DNA of 64,000 nt. It comes from Butyricimonas synergistica DSM 23225. GTDB taxonomy: Bacteria > Bacteroidota > Bacteroidia > Bacteroidales > Marinifilaceae. The stretch spans positions 62,001-126,000 of the forward strand of contig NZ_KB903373.1 of NCBI RefSeq assembly GCF_000379665.1, written 5' to 3'. Positions within the stretch are counted from its first letter, which is position 1; every line of letters begins with the position of its first letter. Of this stretch, positions 59,000-64,000 are shown piece by piece. A model generated the notes under the pieces. That model saw nothing but the letters and a program-made list of their open reading frames with translations, made no database searches and was not told where the DNA came from. A program made the position numbers and the translations under genes.

Positions 59000-61270
59000 T
59001 TAATTTGTATCCCCTTGCACGTATAGTTTTGCAAACTTTAACAATAATACTTTTTGACCGTGCTTGGAAAATAGCACTTTAGCTTTCTTGTTTACCCCAA
59101 GTCCGTCAAGCGCGATGACCTTCCCTGCCCCGAAACTCGGGTGGTAAATGACCATGCCGGGAATGACGCTGTTGCCGCTGATTGGTTGTAGTTTGGAAGT
59201 ATCCATTTCCGGGATGTCTACCCGCGGTTGGGGTGCTAACGTGGGTTTTGCCATCCTTTCCATGCGTCCCGGGACGTTCAGTTTCCGGTCTGCGGATGAC
59301 CGGGTCGGGGTGAAGAAACCTTCCAGGTACACGGGGTTGATTTCTGCTATAAATCGTGACGGTTGGGGATAAACCACGTTACCGTTCTTGTAACGGGAAG
59401 AGGAATAAGTCATGATGACCCTTTTCTCGGCGCGTGTCAGTGCCACGTAGAACAGGCGTCTTTCTTCTTCCAATGCTGCCGGGGTATAAGCGCTTTGCTG
59501 CGCGGGGAAAAGGTCTTCTTCCATACCCACGATAAAGACATTCTCGAATTCCAGCCCCTTTGCCGAGTGGATGGTCATCAAGGTCACCTTATTGTTGTCT
59601 TCCGGCTTCTCGCTGTCCTGATCGGTCAGCAATGCCACTCCTTCCAGGAATGCCGGGAGTTTATCTTCCCGGGCCTCGTTGTAAGCTGTTTCACAGAAAT
59701 CCTTGACGGCGTTCAATAACTCTTGTATATTTTCTTTCCGGGATACACCTTCCGGGGTATCGTCCGCGGACAGGTCTTCGATGATCCCGGATGCCTTGGC
59801 GATACGATAAGTCGTTTCGTAAGCGTTTTCCTCTTTTGCCAGTTCCGTGAATCCTTCTATCAATTGTCTGAAATTCGTCAGTTTGGCAGCTGTCGCGGCA
59901 GAAACCGCGCCGGGCACTTTATTCAGGTTGCAGAGCACCGTCCAAATGCTCGCGTTGTATTTTTGGGCGACCTCCTTGAGTTTGTCCACGGTCGTGTCGC
60001 CGATGCCTCTCTTGGGATAATTGATGATTCGTTTCAAGGCTTCCTCGTCATTTTGGTTGACCGTCAGGCGAAGGTATGCCAGCAAATCCTTGATTTCTTT
60101 CCGCTGGTAGAAAGACAATCCCCCGTATATTTTATAAGGTATATTTCTTTTGCGCAACGCTTCCTCCATGATACGCGACTGGGCGTTTGTCCGGTAGAGT
60201 ATGGCAAAGTCGTTGAATTCGGCTTGTTCGTTCTGGGATATGCGGAATATCTCTTGGGCGACTTGGAAGCCTTCTTCTTTGTCCGACAGCGACTTCATCA
60301 CCCGTATTTTGTCGCCTTCCTCGTTCTCGGAGAACGTCTTTTTGGGTATCTGCTCCTTGTTGCGGCTGATGATACTGTTCGCCGCGTCCACGATAGTGGT
60401 GGTGGAACGGTAATTCTGCTCCAGCTTGCAGAGTTTGTATCCCGGGTAGTCGTTTCGGAAGTTCAGAATATTCTCGATACGGGCACCCCGGAAAGAGTAG
60501 ATACTCTGGGCATCGTCGCCGACCACACATATGTTCTTGTGCACGTCCGCCAGTTTCTTGATAATAAGGTATTGCGAGTAATTCGTGTCCTGGTACTCGT
60601 CCACGAGGATATAATCGAATTTCTTCTGGTACTTTTCCAGTATTTCCGGGAAGTCGCGGAACAAGATGTTGGTTTGCAGCAGCAAATCGTCGAAGTCCAT
60701 GACGTCACTTTGGCGGCATCGTATCTGGTAATACTTGTATATTTCGGAGATCATCGGCTTTTTCGCCGCTTGGTCAGCCGCCACGATCTTTGCCGATTGG
60801 GCGTAAGCCTGTGCCATCACGAGGTTGTTTTTCGCCATGGAAATACGCCCGAGGACATCGTTCGGCTTGTACACCTTGTCGTCCAGCCGCAAGTCTTTGA
60901 CGATGGATTTGATCAGGTTCTTGGAATCTTGCGAATCGTATATCGTGAAATTGGACGTGTACCCGAGATGTTCGGCTTCCACTCGCAGTATTTTCGAGAA
61001 AATGGAGTGGAACGTGCCCATCCACAAGTTTGCTGCGTTGCTCTGCCCCACGAGTGCGGCAATACGTTTCTGCATCTCGCGTGCCGCTTTGTTCGTGAAA
61101 GTAAGTGCTAAAATACGGTAGGCGGGTACTCCCTTGCTCAACAAGTTGGCGATACGGTACGTCAATACCCTCGTTTTGCCCGACCCCGCGCCGGCAATCA
61201 CAAGTGTGGGTCCTTCCGTGTTCACCACGGCTTCTCTCTGGTTCTCGTTCAGTTCGTTAATAAAGTCCAC
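59000..61270 (-). CDS. pcrA: UvrD/PcrA-type DNA helicase
   Basis: A 756-aa superfamily 1A 3'-5' helicase for repair and replication. Walker A VIAGAGSGKTR (Lys32), motif II DEYQDTN, motif III QSIYSFRGARIENIL, motif V TIHSAKGLEFENVF, motif VI YVALTRAEKRVIMTYSSS. The C-terminal segment (GMVIYHPSFGAGKVIALDGL) is the Tudor-like tail typical of PcrA. PcrA and UvrD cannot be told apart firmly by sequence. Confidence 0.95.
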   Translation of the reverse strand: MDFINELNENQREAVVNTEGPTLVIAGAGSGKTRVLTYRIANLLSKGVPAYRILALTFTNKAAREMQKRIAALVGQSNAANLWMGTFHSIFSKILRVEAEHLGYTSNFTIYDSQDSKNLIKSIVKDLRLDDKVYKPNDVLGRISMAKNNLVMAQAYAQSAKIVAADQAAKKPMISEIYKYYQIRCRQSDVMDFDDLLLQTNILFRDFPEILEKYQKKFDYILVDEYQDTNYSQYLIIKKLADVHKNICVVGDDAQSIYSFRGARIENILNFRNDYPGYKLCKLEQNYRSTTTIVDAANSIISRNKEQIPKKTFSENEEGDKIRVMKSLSDKEEGFQVAQEIFRISQNEQAEFNDFAILYRTNAQSRIMEEALRKRNIPYKIYGGLSFYQRKEIKDLLAYLRLTVNQNDEEALKRIINYPKRGIGDTTVDKLKEVAQKYNASIWTVLCNLNKVPGAVSAATAAKLTNFRQLIEGFTELAKEENAYETTYRIAKASGIIEDLSADDTPEGVSRKENIQELLNAVKDFCETAYNEAREDKLPAFLEGVALLTDQDSEKPEDNNKVTLMTIHSAKGLEFENVFIVGMEEDLFPAQQSAYTPAALEEERRLFYVALTRAEKRVIMTYSSSRYKNGNVVYPQPSRFIAEINPVYLEGFFTPTRSSADRKLNVPGRMERMAKPTLAPQPRVDIPEMDTSKLQPISGNSVIPGMVIYHPSFGAGKVIALDGLGVNKKAKVLFSKHGQKVLLLKFAKLYVQGDTN

Positions 61271-61306
61271 GATTTTTGCGTTTTCTGGAATCTTGAATTA
61301 CTCGTG

Positions 61307-61314
61307 CAAAAATA
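61307..61314 (-). promoter_or_regulatory. -7 promoter element for the helicase gene
   Basis: Minus strand TATTTTTG, exact TAnnTTTG, 37 bp before the start. Confidence 0.55.
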
Positions 61315-61699
61315 TAAAATCATTTCTATATCGGCAGGTGTATCGCGTGAAAATTTGCAACCTTTTTCTCGAGGGACATTTGTGCGGGGAATATTTATCT
61401 CGCTCTCTTGGGATTGAGAGCGGGACGTGTAACGGTTATGCTGGGATTAAGCTCCTGTATGGGATAAAATTTGCTGAAATTTTGGTCGTGTATTGCAACG
61501 GAACGAGGATTTTTCGTCCAAGTTAAAAAAGCATATTTTTCACTAAAACGTGGGCGAAGTGTAGGCTAACTGTAGGCGAAGTGTAGGTGAGCCCGCCCAA
61601 AACCCGCCTAAAACCTTGCCAAAAGTCGCCTAACGGGGTAGTATATCCCTAATTTGCGAGTAGGAAAAGTTATAGTCAAGTAAGAGAAGATGCCGTTTG
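61315..61699. other. Gene-free stretch with a phased repeat
   Basis: No convincing gene in this 385-bp gap between pcrA and rsmE. Its main content is the array at 61549-61637. The remainder is moderately AT-rich; a short repeat of TCTCGAGG/GAGAGCGGG-like words near 61365-61425 was not resolved into a feature. Confidence 0.5.
61549..61637. repeat. Palindromic array of 11-bp-phased TGTAGG words
   Basis: TGTAGG occurs at 61560, 61571 and 61582, exactly 11 bp apart. It is followed by inverse-type GCCnAA words at 61595, 61606, 61618 and 61628 (steps 11, 12, 10). TAGGC at 61562 and 61573 mirrors GCCTA at 61628 and 61606 around a centre near 61597. The word differs from the arrays at 31.3 and 36.6 kb but the architecture is the same. 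Confidence 0.82.
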
Positions 61700-62419
61700 T
61701 CAGTCGTGTTTTACCCGGATTTCCTGCATGAAATTGATACTGTGGCAAGCCACTACGCCTGCGGTTTCCGTGCGCAGGCGGCTTTCGCCCAGCGTTACGG
61801 GAATGAAGCCGTTGTTTTGGGCTAGTGCTATTTCCCGGCTGGAAAAATCTCCCTCGGGTCCGATGAGTATCGTGACCGGTTGGTCGGGAAGGTAGGCTTT
61901 GTCCAGTCGTTGCTTGTTGTCTTCATCGCAATGGGCGATACATTTTACGCCTTCTCGCCGTGCTTGCACGAAATCGTCAAAGGGGGTCATCGGGTGAAGC
62001 GTGGGGAGGTAGGCTTTCAGCGATTGTTTCATGGCGGAAACGATCACTTTCTCCAACCTGTCTGGCTTGATGATCTTCCGTTCCGAGTGTTCGCAAAGCA
62101 ACGGGGTGATCTCGTCAATCCCTATTTCCGTGCATTTCTCGAGAAACCATTCGATGCGCTCGATGTTTTTGGTCGGGGCGATGGCGATGTGTACGCGGAA
62201 ATTCCGTTGCCCGTAATGTTCTTTTTTCTCGATGCATCTGACTTCACAACGCTTGGCGTTCGGCTGAATGATCTCGCAGGTGTAGAATCCCCCTTTGCCG
62301 TCGACGAGCGATACTTGGTCACCCGCCTCGAGGCGAAGCACTTTGATACAGTGTTTTGATTCTTCCTCTGGTAGCGAGTATTCATTGCCCGTGATGTTCG
62401 GCGTGTAAAATAGATGCAT
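61700..62419 (-). CDS. rsmE: 16S rRNA m3U1498 methyltransferase
   Basis: A 239-aa SPOUT-class methyltransferase that methylates U1498 of 16S rRNA. The ATG at 62419 gives the family start MHLFYTPNITGNE; the longer frame passes through the promoter element at 62443-62450. PUA-like N-terminal domain (HCIKVLRLEAGDQVSLVDGK), then the knotted SAM-binding domain with VTILIGPEGDFSSREIALAQ and LGESRLRTETAGVVACHSI. Confidence 0.96.
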   Translation of the reverse strand: MHLFYTPNITGNEYSLPEEESKHCIKVLRLEAGDQVSLVDGKGGFYTCEIIQPNAKRCEVRCIEKKEHYGQRNFRVHIAIAPTKNIERIEWFLEKCTEIGIDEITPLLCEHSERKIIKPDRLEKVIVSAMKQSLKAYLPTLHPMTPFDDFVQARREGVKCIAHCDEDNKQRLDKAYLPDQPVTILIGPEGDFSSREIALAQNNGFIPVTLGESRLRTETAGVVACHSINFMQEIRVKHD

Positions 62420-62442
62420 GGTTTCGAGTTTTAATGACAGGG

Positions 62443-62450
62443 CAAAGGTA
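62443..62450 (-). promoter_or_regulatory. -7 promoter element for rsmE
   Basis: Minus strand TACCTTTG, exact TAnnTTTG, 24 bp before the chosen start. Confidence 0.55.
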
Positions 62451-62507
62451 TAAAAACGCTTGAAGATGTGCAATCTCTTTAGAGTGGTTTGAATGGGGGA
62501 AAATGTG

Positions 62508-62543
62508 ATGAAGTATCACACTTTAAAAAGTGCGATACTTCAT
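62508..62543 (-). terminator. Terminator of the third SusCD locus
   Basis: ATGAAGTATC (62508-62517) pairs with GATACTTCAT (62534-62543), and inside it CACTTT pairs with AAAGTG, with one mismatch. On the minus strand it lies 13 bp after the stop at 62556 and is followed by CACATTTTCC. Confidence 0.7.
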
Positions 62544-62555
62544 GATCTTACCAGT

Positions 62556-63437
62556 TTACAAACAAAAAGAGAATATATCTATGTTTATAGATTCCTGTAT
62601 GGATTCCCGGAGTATTTTGTATTTCTCCTCGATGAGAGGGTATTCTTCCATGAGTTCGTCCAGTTCTTCCCGGGTGGAAGAGAAGATGAATTGGATATAT
62701 AGTTGAACATCCATTTCCAGTGTTGGAACCATGAGGAAGCAATCCTCGGGATCCTCGGTATCGGAGGTGATGGGATCGAAGGAAATAAACCCGTATTCCC
62801 GGGCTTCAAGGATGCCGTCTTCTTCTGTCCACGAATCTAACATATATAGGTCGTAATAATCTTTGCTTGGTTCGTAGAAGGCACCTCGTACTCTCCAGGC
62901 ATTCCTCGGAAATAAATAGCTACTCCAGAGGGAGGCGTTGATTTCGCCCCGGGCAGTTCGTTTGGTTGCCTCGTTTATGGGAAATAGGTCATCATTGATA
63001 TTCGCGATGGCGACGAAGCTGGTGCTTGCGTAAGCGTTAAATAAATCGTAATCCCCGAACAACCACCATTGGATTTCGTCTGCCAACAGCACGGTGAACG
63101 GGAAATAGTTCTTTTTGAAGCTATCGTCGTAGAGGTCAAAGAAAACTTCCGAGATGAATTGAATGCTCTTGTGCAGCAGTTCTTTGTCTTGTTTCGGGGC
63201 AACGATGTGTATGGTGTTGGGATTATTGAAGTTGTACACGTAGTCGCTCGTGTCAGGATTGGTCACGAGGACGACACCGCTCTTTTGGTAAAGATCGTAG
63301 ATGAAATGTTGGACGGGATCATTCGGGTCGTCCGTGAGGTTGTATTTACCCGTTTGTAGTTCAGCCTTTATATTGTCTTCATCGTGGCAGGAGAGAAGCA
63401 ATAACAGGAATATGGGGATGATATAAAATGCTTTCAT
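62556..63437 (-). CDS. SusCD-associated metallohydrolase-like lipoprotein, zinc motif lost (locus 3)
   Basis: A 293-aa lipoprotein (lipobox LLLLLSC, then HDEDNIKAE) that sits directly after a SusD gene, like 10757-11668, and shares its layout: FPFTVLLADEIQWWLFGDYD matches YSFLLIDNLIAYTWWSEEG in the other copy, and both end in a Glu-rich helix. Where TIGR04549-type proteins carry HExxH, the matching region near residue 166 reads GEINASLWSSYLFP, and there is no HExxH in the protein. It is therefore probably non-catalytic. Last gene of its locus, before the terminator at 62508-62543. Confidence 0.65.
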   Translation of the reverse strand: MKAFYIIPIFLLLLLSCHDEDNIKAELQTGKYNLTDDPNDPVQHFIYDLYQKSGVVLVTNPDTSDYVYNFNNPNTIHIVAPKQDKELLHKSIQFISEVFFDLYDDSFKKNYFPFTVLLADEIQWWLFGDYDLFNAYASTSFVAIANINDDLFPINEATKRTARGEINASLWSSYLFPRNAWRVRGAFYEPSKDYYDLYMLDSWTEEDGILEAREYGFISFDPITSDTEDPEDCFLMVPTLEMDVQLYIQFIFSSTREELDELMEEYPLIEEKYKILRESIQESINIDIFSFCL

Positions 63438-63454
63438 ATTCTTTCTTTTAAAAG

Positions 63455-64000
63455 TTAATTCTGTACGGGACGGTTCACGTTCTCGATAATCGTGTTTTGT
63501 TGACGGATTGATCGCGGGATGGGCAAGGTGTATGCCTTGCTTTTTTCTTGAAGGACGTATTCACGGGGCAAACCGCTCGCGGTGAATGTATGCCGGAGTT
63601 CGGGCATCCCGTATCTGCGTAGGTCAAACCAGCGTTGTCCTTCGAAACAGAGTTCTCGGCGGCGTTCTTCCCGGACTTTTAACAAGGCATCGTCCTTGTC
63701 GCTTGCTGCTATTTGATAATTGCCTTTGATGCGCTTCTCGCGTAAGGCGTTAATATTGTCGATGGCACTTTGCCAGTCGTCGAGGTAAACGAGGGCTTCC
63801 GCCCGGTTGAGGTATACTTCCGCCCAGCGGTAAGTGTTGCCGTAACAGGTAGAGATGCCGTTGTTGTACTTGTGCGGTTTAATATCTGGGTTCATAAATG
63901 ATGCCTTTCGTAAGTCACCCGTGATGAAGAGGTTTTTTAAAGAATTGGAAACAATATACACTCCCGCTCTGGCAGTGGTGGATATATGCTCGAAATTGAC
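63455..64000 (-). CDS. susD: SusD/RagB-family lipoprotein, 5' part beyond the window (locus 3)
   Basis: The frame is open to the window end (reading VNFEHISTTARAG before YIVSNSLKN), so this is the C-terminal part of a SusD gene whose start lies past base 64000. C-terminal signature: TYRWAEVYLNRAEALVYLDD, DNINALREKRIKGN, REERRRELCFEGQRWFDLRR. The end PIPRSIRQQNTIIENVNR is the usual SusD C-terminus. A SusC gene is expected further out. It is followed after 17 bp by the metallohydrolase-like lipoprotein, repeating the order of locus 1. Confidence 0.93.
   Translation of the reverse strand, partial: VNFEHISTTARAGVYIVSNSLKNLFITGDLRKASFMNPDIKPHKYNNGISTCYGNTYRWAEVYLNRAEALVYLDDWQSAIDNINALREKRIKGNYQIAASDKDDALLKVREERRRELCFEGQRWFDLRRYGMPELRHTFTASGLPREYVLQEKSKAYTLPIPRSIRQQNTIIENVNRPVQN

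Noticed and set aside
59723-61111. A 462-aa open frame on the plus strand inside pcrA
   Set aside because: Fully antisense to a helicase gene with all motifs in place; composition is Val/Phe/Gly-rich as expected from reading the opposite strand. No independent evidence of coding.

Overview
The window looks like chromosomal DNA from a Bacteroidota bacterium, most likely of the order Bacteroidales. The signs are SusC/SusD outer-membrane importers governed by ECF sigma/FecR pairs, many Bacteroidota-restricted families (DUF4290, DUF4492, DUF6266, DUF3791, FISUMP lipoproteins), a type B L31 and the Bacteroidota promoter -7 element TAnnTTTG in front of many genes. The abundance of sigma/FecR/SusCD loci joined to thioredoxins and peptidases fits gut lineages such as Odoribacteraceae (Butyricimonas/Odoribacter). 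That genus-level guess is inference. No rRNA, tRNA, CRISPR array, insertion sequence or phage was recognised.

Layout. 1-8 kb: end of a porin gene, topB, a TlpA-type thioredoxin, yccF, a one-cysteine thioredoxin-like protein, a SulP transporter and a PurF-like protein lacking the N-terminal catalytic cysteine. 8-18.5 kb (minus strand): SusCD locus 1, comprising ECF sigma, FecR, SusC, SusD, a degenerate metallohydrolase-like lipoprotein, a FISUMP lipoprotein, three tandem thioredoxin-fold proteins (only one keeps CXXC) and a small protein. 18.7-25.2 kb: cytochrome bd oxidase (DUF4492-CydA-CydB), an AI-2E family permease and ahpC/ahpF. 25.3-31.5 kb: accessory region with two DUF6266 genes behind a hairpin-rich leader, a probable structured RNA, three unrecognised secreted or membrane proteins and a 134-bp palindrome. 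31.5-36.6 kb: an unknown protein, two small DUF3791-like genes, lon and a GlmU-like nucleotidyltransferase. 36.8-49.4 kb (plus strand): SusCD locus 2, comprising ECF sigma, FecR, SusC, SusD, a FAS1-like lipoprotein, a coiled-coil lipoprotein, a CGPC thioredoxin and an M16 zinc protease. 49.4-62.4 kb: housekeeping genes (rpmE2, pgeF, lrgAB-like pair, exonuclease, PNP, lpxK, sppA, murA, folK, DUF4290, pcrA/uvrD, rsmE). 62.5-64 kb: the tail of a third SusCD locus running off the window.

How the genes work together. Locus 2 reads as a self-regulated import system for protein or peptide: a TonB-dependent importer, surface lipoproteins, a periplasmic disulfide-active thioredoxin and an M16 protease translationally coupled to it. 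Locus 1 is a related design in which the redox and metallohydrolase parts have largely lost their catalytic residues. cydAB and ahpCF point to life at low oxygen with peroxide exposure.

The most unusual non-coding signals are three intergenic palindromic arrays (31.3, 36.6 and 61.6 kb). Each is built from a different 6-7 bp word repeated with an 11-bp period and then inverted. Next are a probable structured RNA with its own promoter at 27.45-27.69 kb, and the multi-hairpin leader in front of the DUF6266 genes.
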